Assembly: GCF_002245695.1 (NCBI RefSeq)
Contig: NZ_NOII01000001.1
Span: 1,054,001-1,118,000, forward strand
Source: Fictibacillus aquaticus
GTDB taxonomy: Bacteria; Bacillota; Bacilli; Bacillales; Fictibacillaceae
DNA length: 64,000 nt
Direction: 5' to 3'
The notes under the pieces were generated by a model. That model saw only the letters and a program-made list of their open reading frames with translations, ran no database searches and had not been told where the DNA came from. Numbering within the stretch: position 1 is the stretch's first letter; every line of letters begins with the position of its first letter. The translations under genes were made by a program, and so were the position numbers. This document shows positions 25,033 to 34,608 of this stretch, piece after piece.

Positions 25033-25115
25033 ATCATAACCTCTCCTCTGACATAGGGAATTTTATACATTTAATACTACCATAAAACTAATCGATAATA
25101 ACTTTTAATCATGTT

Positions 25116-25143
25116 ATAATAAACAATCGTAGTTGTTTATTAT
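25116..25143. promoter_or_regulatory. Perfect 11-bp palindrome between divergent R and M genes (operator candidate)
   Basis: ATAATAAACAA and its exact inverse TTGTTTATTAT with a 6-base spacer. The left arm overlaps a TATAAT (25115-25120). Position between restriction and modification promoters fits a site for timing control of the two transcripts; no separate controller protein gene is visible, so a methyltransferase or R1 might act as the repressor (inference). Confidence 0.65.
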
Positions 25144-25146
25144 CGC

Positions 25147-25175
25147 TTCAAAACAGAGCTAATGTTTGGTATAAT
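25147..25175 (+). promoter_or_regulatory. Sigma-A-type promoter for the methyltransferase genes
   Basis: TTCAAA, 17 bases, TATAAT (25170-25175), placing transcription start about 10-15 bases before the first methyltransferase ATG at 25193. Confidence 0.55.
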
Positions 25176-25192
25176 AAACTTAAGAAAAATAA

Positions 25193-26305
25193 ATGAATAA
25201 GGGACTGATACATTATATGAAGGCTATTAGTCTTTTTTCTGGTGCTGGTGGATTAGATATCGCTAGTTTTATGGCTGGTATACCTGTTGCATTCAGTATT
25301 GACATAGAAAAGGATTGTATTGAAACATTAAAAATAAATGAAGAATTCCATAATACAACTGCTATTTGTGGAGATTTAAGTGAGTTTTCAAGTGAACAAA
25401 TTAAAGGTCTTTCTGGACTAAAAGAAAATGAAAGTTTTATTGTAATTGGAGGAGCACCTTGTCAACCGTTCTCAAAAAATGGATATTGGGTTACTAATAA
25501 AATCCGCCGAGGTATAAATGATCCAAGAGCAGATCTTGTCAATCAATTTCTAAGGGTTGTCACGGATCTTTCTCCAGATGGCTTTGTTTTTGAAAATGTT
25601 GAAAGTTTATTACACCCTACTAATAAAGTTATTGTTGATTCTTTTATTGAAATAATTCAAGAAGCTGGTTATCGATATAAAATCGTAAGGGCAAATTCCT
25701 TAAACTATGGTGTTCCACAGAAAAGAAAAAGACTTTTTATTATTGGAACCAAAGGCAATTTTAAGACAGAAGAACCTTTAATTACACATGGTGATTCAGA
25801 AGATCTATTAGATTCTCACCTCAAACCTTTTGTTTCAGTTGGTGAAGCCATTTCTGAATTTGATAATGATATGTACTTTGAAAAAGAAGAATTAACTGTT
25901 GGTGGTACATACCATGAAGATTTGTTGGAAGTTCCTCCAGGCATGAATTATAAAGCGTTAACCGCATGGGCAGGTTATCCCAACCCTAAATTTGTGGCAG
26001 ACAAACGTTTTTGGAACTTCTTATTGAAATTACATCCAGATAGACCATCATGGACAATCACAGCCCAACCAGGACCTTGGGTTGGCCCTTTTCATTGGAA
26101 TTCCAGAAGATTACGTGTTCCTGAAATAGCAGCTATACAAACTTTTCCAAAAGGTTATCATTTTTTTGGTAATAGACGATCTATTCAGAAACAAATTGGA
26201 AATGCAGTTCCTCCATTAATGGGGAAAGCTATGATAGAATTTTTAAAAGAAAGTCTTGATGGATTACCTGTTAGTAAAGAAAGTGAATGTATTGGAATTA
26301 AATAA
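25193..26305 (+). CDS. DNA cytosine-5 methyltransferase M1 (LlaJI/BsuMI type)
   Basis: 370 aa, all m5C motifs present: I (LFSGAGGLDIASFMAG), IV with the catalytic cysteine (GGAPCQPFSKNGYW), VI (FVFENVESL), VIII (KRKRLFIIG) and X (KQIGNAVPPLMGKAM). The target-recognition region lies between about residues 215 and 310. It methylates cytosine in the recognition site to protect the host. ATG 25193 lacks a good ribosome site and may be leaderless; ATG 25217 (MKAISLFSG) is an alternative with AAGGGA 12 bases upstream. It shares with M2 the PSWTI...GPFHW...IQTF block. Confidence 0.93.
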   Translation: MNKGLIHYMKAISLFSGAGGLDIASFMAGIPVAFSIDIEKDCIETLKINEEFHNTTAICGDLSEFSSEQIKGLSGLKENESFIVIGGAPCQPFSKNGYWVTNKIRRGINDPRADLVNQFLRVVTDLSPDGFVFENVESLLHPTNKVIVDSFIEIIQEAGYRYKIVRANSLNYGVPQKRKRLFIIGTKGNFKTEEPLITHGDSEDLLDSHLKPFVSVGEAISEFDNDMYFEKEELTVGGTYHEDLLEVPPGMNYKALTAWAGYPNPKFVADKRFWNFLLKLHPDRPSWTITAQPGPWVGPFHWNSRRLRVPEIAAIQTFPKGYHFFGNRRSIQKQIGNAVPPLMGKAMIEFLKESLDGLPVSKESECIGIK

Positions 26306-26345
26306 ATCATTTGTGATTTTCCATTTTTGAGGTTGGTGAAGAAAT

Positions 26346-27449
26346 ATGAATGTTGTAAGTCTTTTCTCAGGTGGCGGAGGAATCGACGTAGGTTTTAAAA
26401 AGGCTGGCTTTGAAATACTTTATTCCACTGATATTGTAGAAGTTGCATGTCAAACACTTGATAAAAACAATATGGGTAAAATTGTAGAATGTAAGGATAT
26501 TAGAGAAATAGATTTTCTCAATTTACCTAAACGTCTTGAAGTAGAAGAAATTGATTGTTTAGTGGGTGGACCCCCTTGTCCTGCCTATTCAAAATCTAGA
26601 TTTTACAGAACTGAAAAGAAACGTGCATTAGAAGATGAAAATTCTTTTACTTTACATGAGTATTTTCGAGCATTAGAAGAATTACGTCCAAAGGTGTTTT
26701 TCTTTGAAAATGTCCATGGGTTTATTTTCAAACCCCACCAAGCAGCTTTTGATTTACTAAAAGAACGTGCAAATGGTTTAGGTTACCATATCACTTGGGA
26801 TGTTTTTAATACAGCAGAATACGGTGTTCCTCAAACACGTGAACGTTTTATATGTGTAGGTATAAGAAAAGATTTTGGTGATCCTTTTGTTTTTCCGAAG
26901 CCAACACATTACATCCCTGATAAATACGATTCCATTAAAGATCAGGGAAAAAAACCTTGGGTGACTTGTGGGCAAGCTATAGGCGATATAGACTTTGATT
27001 TACCTGAAGATGCCGAAATGCAAGCAGGATCAAAGCATAAAGATTTGCTTAGAGAAGTTCCCCCCGGAGACAATTATCTTTATTTCACGGCTGAAAGAGG
27101 ACATCCTGAACCAAAGTTTAAATGGAGATCTCGATATTGGTCATTTCTTTTAAAATTATCACCTGATCGACCATCTTGGACGATTCAAGCAAGTAACTCA
27201 AACAATATGGGACCATTTCATTGGAAAAATCGCTTTCTGAGAATATTAGAAATAAAGCGAATTCAAACATTTGACGATGATTATGAAATTCTTGGAGACT
27301 TTAAAGAGCAATGGCGTCAAATTGGAAATGCGGTCCCCCCTCTTTTTGTTACGGCTATTGCAAAAGAAATTAAAAACCAATATTTTGCCGAAAAAGGAAA
27401 TATAAATCTCAAACATGGTAGGCAAATGGAATTGGAATTTAAAATGTAA
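26346..27449 (+). CDS. DNA cytosine-5 methyltransferase M2 (LlaJI/BsuMI type)
   Basis: 367 aa. Motif I is SLFSGGGGIDVGFKKAGF, motif IV GGPPCPAYSKSRFYRTEK (catalytic Cys retained; Ala-Tyr in place of Gln-Pro after PCP), motif VI FFENVHGF, VIII QTRERFICVG, and X RQIGNAVPPLFVTA. It is a diverged paralogue of M1. In LlaJI the two methylases each modify one strand of an asymmetric target; the same division of labour is a reasonable inference here. It starts 40 bases after M1 with GGTGA before the ATG. A strong terminator follows. Confidence 0.92.
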   Translation: MNVVSLFSGGGGIDVGFKKAGFEILYSTDIVEVACQTLDKNNMGKIVECKDIREIDFLNLPKRLEVEEIDCLVGGPPCPAYSKSRFYRTEKKRALEDENSFTLHEYFRALEELRPKVFFFENVHGFIFKPHQAAFDLLKERANGLGYHITWDVFNTAEYGVPQTRERFICVGIRKDFGDPFVFPKPTHYIPDKYDSIKDQGKKPWVTCGQAIGDIDFDLPEDAEMQAGSKHKDLLREVPPGDNYLYFTAERGHPEPKFKWRSRYWSFLLKLSPDRPSWTIQASNSNNMGPFHWKNRFLRILEIKRIQTFDDDYEILGDFKEQWRQIGNAVPPLFVTAIAKEIKNQYFAEKGNINLKHGRQMELEFKM

Positions 27450-27482
27450 AAAAAGCGTTCCATATCGAGGAGCGCTTTTTTT
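27448..27482 (+). terminator. Strong terminator after the methyltransferases
   Basis: AAAAAAGCGTTCC pairs with GGAGCGCTTTTTT (one mismatch) followed by TATTATG. Confidence 0.85.
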
Positions 27483-27577
27483 ATTATGTAAAACTAATTT
27501 AACAACTTAAATCACTAACTCAGCAGCAATGTAAGATATTTAAGACACAAAATAAATTTACCCTTTTTCTAACTTCA

Positions 27578-28327
27578 TCAAATACTGGACTTCCTATTAC
27601 ATTCTATAATTTCTTTTAATTCACTAATCGATAAAATGTTTTCTTTTTTTCGATGTATCATTCTATGACAGTTAGAACAAACTGGCACTAAATCGTCTTT
27701 TGGATTTATTAAAACTTCTTGACCAAGAGTACTTAATGGCATAACATGATGAACCTCGATGAAATCTTTTCCCCGATCTCCATAAACTAAAGAAAAATTA
27801 AATCCACAGACTATACAAGTCACTCCATGGATCTCGATCGCCTTTTTTCTGTTTTCCAGGTTTCTTTCATACCGCTTCCCATAATATTCTTTAACTATAC
27901 CCTCTTTATAATAATCATCTTCTTCCGCCTTTTCTGAATCAATATCCTTTGCAATTACTTCTTCAAACTGTTTTTGATTCTCTAATTGATTAATGAGCCT
28001 ATAAAGCGACTGAATAACTAATTCAAAATCTTTATCCTGTTGTTCCATAATATTTATGGCTTCCGTTATACTAATATTTTTAAAAATTCCTTTATGTTTA
28101 TCTCTAAGACCTATATAGTGAAGAACATTCATTGATTCATGCCCTGTTTTTTTATTTGATGCAATTCCTAAAATATTTTGATCTAATGATCTGTGTGGTT
28201 TTGCATTAAACATGTACTCATATATAATGGTATCTCTAATATTGTAACTATACTTTTTATATTCCCTTGAACGTTTTGACGGTTCTAGATCCGGAATGAT
28301 TATTACGTTATTTTTCTTATTCACCAT
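27578..28327 (-). CDS. HNH endonuclease with unknown N-terminal domain
   Basis: 249 aa. The C-terminal HNH/zinc domain is complete: C171-x2-C174, H193-H194 in FIEVHHVMPLS, C217-x2-C220 and HRMIHRK. The N-terminal 150 residues are helical and charged (a coiled-coil-like stretch around 90-150) with no recognised family. The nuclease domain closely resembles that of the EVE-HNH protein at the other end of the island (GDxGKDFIxVHHxxPL, DLxPVCxNCH). It is convergent with the methyltransferase genes and separate from the helicase operon by a terminator. A defence nuclease is the likely role. Confidence 0.82.
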   Translation of the reverse strand: MVNKKNNVIIIPDLEPSKRSREYKKYSYNIRDTIIYEYMFNAKPHRSLDQNILGIASNKKTGHESMNVLHYIGLRDKHKGIFKNISITEAINIMEQQDKDFELVIQSLYRLINQLENQKQFEEVIAKDIDSEKAEEDDYYKEGIVKEYYGKRYERNLENRKKAIEIHGVTCIVCGFNFSLVYGDRGKDFIEVHHVMPLSTLGQEVLINPKDDLVPVCSNCHRMIHRKKENILSISELKEIIECNRKSSI

Positions 28328-28543
28328 TATGTAGCCTTCCCTTCCTAGTCAAGAATTCAGACCTACCAACGTTATGGAGTTCATCTCTTTTCGCACCTAT
28401 AGAACTTTGACAGATCTTCCTTGTTAGAAAATTAAACGGATAAATTCCAGAAGCCATGTTATAGTCTACTCTATCGCATAAAATTTCCATTACGATTTTA
28501 AAAAGTATTAATTAATAACGTATGGTGAATTCCTCTACACAAA

Positions 28544-28564
28544 AGCCCAAGAATATCTTGGGCT
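28544..28564 (-). terminator. Terminator for the AddA/AddB-like operon
   Basis: AGCCCAAGA / TCTTGGGCT perfect 9-bp stem, ATA loop, leftward tail TTTTGTGTAG. Confidence 0.8.
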
Positions 28565-28589
28565 AAAAAATTATTGACTATTTTTCAGA

Positions 28590-31274
28590 TTATTTAACCT
28601 CTTCGAAATCAATAGAATAAACACCATCCTTACAACTTTTGATATACGGGCAATAACGACAATGTTTTCCGGGATTGGCCTCATGGAGGAAAATATCCTT
28701 TTCACCAATTAAATTCCCCCTGGCTTCTGCATAGCTTGTAGGCAATAAGCTTAGATAACCAATTCCCTGACTATAACTAACTCCATCCACTTCCACTTTT
28801 TTTGGAGATATTCCCCTATATCGATATTTTGTTGTTATATAGTCATGGAGAAAGTCTTTCTTCATACTACTCCATTGTGGAAACCAAGAATCTACAATTG
28901 ATTTGATATCTTTTGTTTCTTTTCCGAAAAAGTTTAAATATTTTAGAACACTAATGAAATTTTCATACAAAAAGCCATGATGGAAATCGCAGGTGAAAGT
29001 AGTATGTTCATTTAAGATAAAGCTAAAAGATGCTCTTTTAGGGCAAACTTGAGCTTCTCTTTTCATTGTATAAGTCCATTTTGTTGGCAGTGCTAAGTTA
29101 GTTGGTGATTCTTTTTTCTCTGATTCATCAAGTTTATAATTCCAACTACTTTGTTCTTCTTTACAACCAAGTAACTTAATGTATAAATTAGGTTCTAATC
29201 TAGACTCAGAACCCAAATTTTTCACATAAGAAAAACGAACATCATCTGCAGAATGCAAAAGAACATATAGAAGATACCTAGTTATAGTGCTATTGCGTTT
29301 TTTTCTCTCTTCGAATAATGAGAGCTCAGGTATTTTTTTTTCAAATGAACTTAAAAGTTCTCTTGAAATAGGCCACAAATTATATTTCTGTTCAACGGGA
29401 AGTGCTTTATGATCTACGAATGCAAGATGATAGTTTCTGTTTATTCTAAAAGGTGCTCCATCAGCACTGTCAAAACTAAATATTTTTTCAATATCTCCAT
29501 CCTCTTGGCTTTCATCCAGGGAACCATCTAAATAGAACAATAATCCATTTGTTATATCCTTTAATGAAAACTCAAGTTCATCGTCTTTTAACTGAGAAAT
29601 ATCATTAATGATACTCTTAACAATTTCTCTTTCAGAATCGTCGAAATAGTTTTCCACCTGTTTTAATACGAGTTGTTCCAATTTTCCTAAATGAGTTTGC
29701 ATATCAACTCTATTGTTATCCCAACCAGAGAACAATGCTTCTTGAATTTTTTCAAGCTGCTTTATTCCATTAAGAATTACATTAATTTCGTTAACTTCAA
29801 CTGAAAAGTATGAAAGTTGCCTAAATGGGAGGGCATGAAACTTGTGTGTTCTATTAGCTAATGCTTGTTCATTATTCTCAAGAACCTTCTCATCCCACAG
29901 TTTAATTTCGTTTATTAAACTTTCAATCCTACTATACCATTCCTCGAACGTTGTGACGTTTTCACAATAGGGAATAATTTTCTCGAGAGATTTTACATAC
30001 GAGCGCATATTTTCATCATTCACAACTAGACATCCTGATGAGAAACAGTCGAGAACCACTTCAGGTGTTACGTTCTCCTGATATTTCACATCACCTGTTA
30101 CTGAATTAGTTGTTCTAGTTTTAAACTTATGGAGTTGATACAAATACCTACCAACAGGATAATCAGTCAGTTTTTGAGTTGAAGAAGGAACAAGACCATT
30201 GGCAATCAATTGTTCCTCTACTTCTTTTGCTCTAGGAGTAACAAGATGATATGGTTGTTCAGAAATTTCAGTATCTAACTCTTGTATTTCCTTATCTTTC
30301 TTAAGAAGCTTAGATTCGCCTTCAATAAATTGAGGAAGATCAAAGTAAGCTGTGAGCGTTTGTTCAATCTGAATATTTGATTCTCCTTCTAATGATTCTA
30401 TTAGCTTGGCTGCAAGAGGATGTAGAGCTACAGGTTGGTCGACGCAGGACAAAACCTTATTTTTATCCATGCCTAGAAAGTACTTTACTGTCTCAAAAGT
30501 TTCAGGAAATCTCTGATCATAAGAATTCAGAAAAATAAGTTCGTACTCTTTCTCAAGTGCTTGAAAAATTAATTCCTGAATTGGTGTAATGAAGTAAAAC
30601 CCATGCAGGATAAGCTTTTTATTTCTTAAAGAAGTATCAATTGCTTCTGAAAAGTTTTTAGGTGGTAGGTTACTTGTTGTTCTCTTTACCGTTTTTATCG
30701 CATCTGTAGATTTTTCGTGGTAAAGTTTTTTAGCCCAATTGATTAACGATTCTTTAAATATTTTTATTTCTGTCTCCTTTGTAAGAAATCTTTTTAATAT
30801 TAATGAATCCCTGTTTAAGGTAAACTCCATTTCGCTCCAAACTGTTTTAAACAGTTTCTCTGTGTCAGTTAAATCTTTTTCTTGTTTAGAAATATCATTG
30901 GAAGTTATGCCAATTTCAGTAAGGGTTCTAAGTGTACTTAGTAATTGCATTTGATTTCTTTCTTTTGCCTGCAATTTAAGAAGATTATCCCCCTTATCTT
31001 TTTCCCATAACTTTGATAACACTTCAGATAACTGGAGAAACTGTTTTAGTTGAGCTTTAGAAGATGACCAACTATCACCAGCTAATTCTTTAAATAGTTC
31101 TTTAAACGTAATTATAGGCCCTTTAATCCATTGGTAGGCTCTTAAAGATTCTCCTATTCCAGATTTAAGACTGTTGGTTGCCACAATATGAATACAATCA
31201 ACATACTCTTGTTGAAACCGCGAATCAGATCGTATTAGTTGCGAAGGTGCTTGATAGGTTAATATTTTTCTCAT
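28590..31274 (-). CDS. AddB-like protein with Fe-S cysteines, nuclease motifs not visible
   Basis: 894 aa. The overall layout resembles AddB/RecC-RecB-nuclease chains: an inactivated helicase-like front part (KLILHGFYFITPIQELIFQA, ELIFLNSYDQRFPETF) and a C-terminal domain delimited by four cysteines, CPKRASF near residue 745 and C-x2-C-x5-C (CRYCPYIKSC) close to the end, the arrangement of the AddB iron-sulphur cluster. Between them I cannot find the GxxDRxD...DYK active-site pattern, so the nuclease looks lost or very diverged. ATG 31274 immediately follows the stop of the UvrD-like gene, indicating tight coupling and a physical complex. Confidence 0.75.
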   Translation of the reverse strand: MRKILTYQAPSQLIRSDSRFQQEYVDCIHIVATNSLKSGIGESLRAYQWIKGPIITFKELFKELAGDSWSSSKAQLKQFLQLSEVLSKLWEKDKGDNLLKLQAKERNQMQLLSTLRTLTEIGITSNDISKQEKDLTDTEKLFKTVWSEMEFTLNRDSLILKRFLTKETEIKIFKESLINWAKKLYHEKSTDAIKTVKRTTSNLPPKNFSEAIDTSLRNKKLILHGFYFITPIQELIFQALEKEYELIFLNSYDQRFPETFETVKYFLGMDKNKVLSCVDQPVALHPLAAKLIESLEGESNIQIEQTLTAYFDLPQFIEGESKLLKKDKEIQELDTEISEQPYHLVTPRAKEVEEQLIANGLVPSSTQKLTDYPVGRYLYQLHKFKTRTTNSVTGDVKYQENVTPEVVLDCFSSGCLVVNDENMRSYVKSLEKIIPYCENVTTFEEWYSRIESLINEIKLWDEKVLENNEQALANRTHKFHALPFRQLSYFSVEVNEINVILNGIKQLEKIQEALFSGWDNNRVDMQTHLGKLEQLVLKQVENYFDDSEREIVKSIINDISQLKDDELEFSLKDITNGLLFYLDGSLDESQEDGDIEKIFSFDSADGAPFRINRNYHLAFVDHKALPVEQKYNLWPISRELLSSFEKKIPELSLFEERKKRNSTITRYLLYVLLHSADDVRFSYVKNLGSESRLEPNLYIKLLGCKEEQSSWNYKLDESEKKESPTNLALPTKWTYTMKREAQVCPKRASFSFILNEHTTFTCDFHHGFLYENFISVLKYLNFFGKETKDIKSIVDSWFPQWSSMKKDFLHDYITTKYRYRGISPKKVEVDGVSYSQGIGYLSLLPTSYAEARGNLIGEKDIFLHEANPGKHCRYCPYIKSCKDGVYSIDFEEVK

Positions 31275-34200
31275 CTATTTCTTCCCCAGTTCCAGTCGAA
31301 TAAGATCAGACCAATTATACTTGTTGTTTTTAAAATATTTTGGTGTTTGAGTCAAGACATACAGACGATGTTTCGCCCTAGTCATTGCTACGTAAAGAAG
31401 TCTTGCTTCTTCTCTAATAATTTCTTTTTTCTCTTGTTCTTTTAAATTCTCGTATAATGGAGACACAATTGACTCAGTTCTCGAGACGTTTACTTTTAAT
31501 TTCCAGCCCGCTTTAAAATTGTCGTTCTCTTTTGTCACTATCATCTCTTGGTTAGGTTTTTTCTCAAAAGGTGATTGTGTAAAAGGTATGAATACAGTGT
31601 CAAATTCTAATCCTTTCGCCTTATGAACAGTAATAACTCGTACTAATTTTTCACAGTTCGTGATGTCTACGTCCATCTCGTCTTCGTTTCTATTTGTAGC
31701 TATTTGTACTTCAAGCCAATATCTTAAGTTATAAATGCTCACTGCACTTACAGAATTCCCTTCAGCGGCAAGTTCAAGCATTCTATATAGATTCAATCTA
31801 TATTTTTGAATATCATGTAGTTGTTTATTTGATGAGGCTAATACATTTTCAAATCTATTGGTCATTAAAAATTCGTAAATTACATGGAGCGTAGGTTTAA
31901 TTCGTAAACCCTTTCTTGCTTCTTCAAGGCCTTCTATTTCGTCAAACAATTCTTCCGCCAGTATTTTTCTTTTGTCCCCTTCATGTGGCAATAAACGTTG
32001 CAAATCAAACGCCTTCTTAGTGAAAGGAGTTTGATAAAGAGCGAAATAACTTTCAGGATCATCGTCATAGCACATAGCATTAAATAAGATTAATAAATCC
32101 TTAGCTGCTTCAGATGCAAATAAATCCCCTCCTGTTTTGATCTCATAATTAAAGCTTCTATCCGCTTCTCTTATTTTTTCAAGAATTTTGCGTATCTCTA
32201 TAGCCTGGTAATTTGTTCTTACCAAAATAGCTAGCTCCACGGGACTTTTACTTTTATCATCTTTTTCAAGGGTTTTATAAAGATCTTGAATCTTATGAGA
32301 AAAATCATATTTATTAATATCATCGATTGATTCAAAACGATATTGTTCAATGTATTTATTAGTCGATATAGTAGGCATTAACCGATTTTCTATAAATTTT
32401 CCTTCATTATCAGCTAACGGAAGGATTTGATCATTATCATCTCTCCACGTATCAAATATGTCTTCTAACTTGTTTAAGAGAACTCCATTTGTGCGATAGT
32501 TCTTTTTTAATCTATAGTCTCTTTTAATGTTCTTCTGTCCAAGCTCTTTACTAAGCACATCGAACGCTGTGTAATTCGCACCCCTAAATCGATAGATTGA
32601 TTGCTTTATATCTCCAACTACAAATAATTGAGCACTCGTTAATTCTGTTAAACTTTTAACTAAATTGATTTGGATGTCGTCAGTGTCTTGAAACTCATCC
32701 ACGAAAAGGTATTTAAAAGGTGCTCTCAAATGTTTCAAATCAAGAAACTTTTTAATATCATTAATTTTTTGTGTAAGATCGTTGACTGTAAGAGTATTAT
32801 TATTAAGTTTCAGTTCATTGAATCTTTTTTCACATTCTAAAAGAACTTTTATAAACATATAATAGTAGTTTTTGTTTATTTTTTCTGAAGGTATATCTCC
32901 CCAACTAACCTTACTATGTTGTTCTATCGTAATTCCTTTTTGTTCCAGTTGGACCCAAAAACTATCTACCATTTTAATTAATTCGTATTCTTTATTTTCA
33001 CCTAGTTCTTTAAAAGTTAGATTGTTATTTCTTATATATTTATCTAGTTCATCCGCTATGATTTTTCTTCGAACAACGGTTAGTGTTCGTATCGAAAAAT
33101 TACTCCCCAGCCCTAAGTTTGTACTAAAATCTTGAAGTAGGGTTTTCGCGAAGGAAGGAATTGTCATAATACGCATAGATGGAACTTGTTCACTCCATCC
33201 AATATATCGAGTGTCACCAGTTATTAAAAAAAGTTCATAAAGCCTTTTTGAAAGTTTGGATTTCATATTGTCTGCCGCTTCATTTGTAAAAGTAATCATT
33301 ACAATATCATCAAGTGTTTTTAGATATTCCATATGCAGAAGATAAAAAATACGGGAAATCATCGTTTCTGTTTTTCCACTGCCTGCTCCTGCTTCAACAA
33401 TTAAATGTTTATCCGTTTGTGCATGTTCTGTTTTGTATTGTTCAAAATTAAAAGCAGATTCATTGCCGATTTGTTCTAATAAGGTAGCATCTTTGAAACT
33501 ATATTTTCCATCTAAAATCTTCAAATCATGTTTTGATGCATCCCGCCAAGAATGAACCCTTAAATTCTTTAGTGTTACTAAAGACTCTGCTATTAAATGC
33601 GGAGAAATCCATTCTACTCTTACCCCGTTCTTTAAGAGTTTTTTCAAGAAATCTTCATGGTTGTCAGCCTTATCTTTCCCAATATAAATATAAGAATGTA
33701 AAGGTAACTCTACATTTATAGGATTCACAATCTTCTTAAATAACGATTTTGCGTTTTCAACCACTGTTGGCTTCTTTTTCTCAATAGGAAACATATATGT
33801 AGATTCATCTATCTGATCCATTAATGTACTACTATTTTGAAGTTTGCTATAAACCGTTTTAACATCAGAAGTGCTATATACATAAAAGCTATTTTGTTCT
33901 GTCCCGATATTTACTGCATTTACTTCTGAACCAAATAAAGGCAAATAATAATCTGGATACTCTAATGTAACATGCCTTCGATTGCTTTGCTTTTTCTTTA
34001 AGGGAATATGGCTGTCGTTCCCGCTAAATAGCTGCAAACCTAGTTTTTTGTTCTGCTTAGTGACAACTAAATCTTGCTTTGCCTCAATATCATAAGCATA
34101 TGAGAGTAACACATCATCAAATTTTTCGCTTTCTATTAGTTTAAAGTAAAAATGCAAGTCACGAACTAACGAAGGATATGCATTCGTTGTCTTATAAACT

Positions 34201-34478
34201 AGCGCATGATAAATTAAACCATTAGGAGAAACATGGTGATAATATTTTTTCATATAGGCTCGCACAAACTCATCTTGGGATGGCAATGTTCTCATGTCAA
34301 TTATCAAATCATAAAGAAACGCAACAAAAACAGGCATCTGCTCTTCTCTGACAATTGGGTGTCTTTTCATTGTAAATGGATTCTTTTTAAAAGTTTCCTT
34401 TATTATATCCTCTATATTTTGGGAACTTCCTATGAAGTCAACCACAATCGCTTCCCTAGAAATTGTTATATTACTCAA
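31275..34478 (-). CDS. UvrD/AddA-like SF1 helicase with long novel N-terminus
   Basis: About 1067 aa. All SF1 motifs are present: Walker A AGAGSGKT (about 363-370), Ia ITFTNEAA, II LFVDEFQDTDD, III GDIKQSIYRFRGA, V RVITVHKAKGLEFD, and VI RLLYVAMTRAKHRLYV, where the protein ends, so there is no C-terminal nuclease as in true AddA. About 360 residues before the helicase are unlike AddA and unrecognised. An ATG at 34493 is followed by GGAGGAAATATTT and TTG; the GGAGG looks like the ribosome site for that TTG (34478), so I use it. It pairs with the adjacent AddB-like gene. Confidence 0.85.
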   Translation of the reverse strand: MSNITISREAIVVDFIGSSQNIEDIIKETFKKNPFTMKRHPIVREEQMPVFVAFLYDLIIDMRTLPSQDEFVRAYMKKYYHHVSPNGLIYHALVYKTTNAYPSLVRDLHFYFKLIESEKFDDVLLSYAYDIEAKQDLVVTKQNKKLGLQLFSGNDSHIPLKKKQSNRRHVTLEYPDYYLPLFGSEVNAVNIGTEQNSFYVYSTSDVKTVYSKLQNSSTLMDQIDESTYMFPIEKKKPTVVENAKSLFKKIVNPINVELPLHSYIYIGKDKADNHEDFLKKLLKNGVRVEWISPHLIAESLVTLKNLRVHSWRDASKHDLKILDGKYSFKDATLLEQIGNESAFNFEQYKTEHAQTDKHLIVEAGAGSGKTETMISRIFYLLHMEYLKTLDDIVMITFTNEAADNMKSKLSKRLYELFLITGDTRYIGWSEQVPSMRIMTIPSFAKTLLQDFSTNLGLGSNFSIRTLTVVRRKIIADELDKYIRNNNLTFKELGENKEYELIKMVDSFWVQLEQKGITIEQHSKVSWGDIPSEKINKNYYYMFIKVLLECEKRFNELKLNNNTLTVNDLTQKINDIKKFLDLKHLRAPFKYLFVDEFQDTDDIQINLVKSLTELTSAQLFVVGDIKQSIYRFRGANYTAFDVLSKELGQKNIKRDYRLKKNYRTNGVLLNKLEDIFDTWRDDNDQILPLADNEGKFIENRLMPTISTNKYIEQYRFESIDDINKYDFSHKIQDLYKTLEKDDKSKSPVELAILVRTNYQAIEIRKILEKIREADRSFNYEIKTGGDLFASEAAKDLLILFNAMCYDDDPESYFALYQTPFTKKAFDLQRLLPHEGDKRKILAEELFDEIEGLEEARKGLRIKPTLHVIYEFLMTNRFENVLASSNKQLHDIQKYRLNLYRMLELAAEGNSVSAVSIYNLRYWLEVQIATNRNEDEMDVDITNCEKLVRVITVHKAKGLEFDTVFIPFTQSPFEKKPNQEMIVTKENDNFKAGWKLKVNVSRTESIVSPLYENLKEQEKKEIIREEARLLYVAMTRAKHRLYVLTQTPKYFKNNKYNWSDLIRLELGKK

Positions 34479-34608
34479 AAATATTTCCTCCATCGACTTT
34501 ATTTAGTTAATCCTTTTTATGGGGGTATATGATAAAAAAATAAATCATCCTTATTTTAACATTCCTTTTTTAATATATCGATGCCATCTTTTTCAAGAAA
34601 GAATAAAA

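Noticed and set aside
28590-34478. Housekeeping addAB recombination genes
   Set aside because: Both chains lack recognisable nuclease sites, the AddA-like chain lacks its C-terminal nuclease and has a long foreign N-terminus, gene order is A then B, and the block sits in a defence island.
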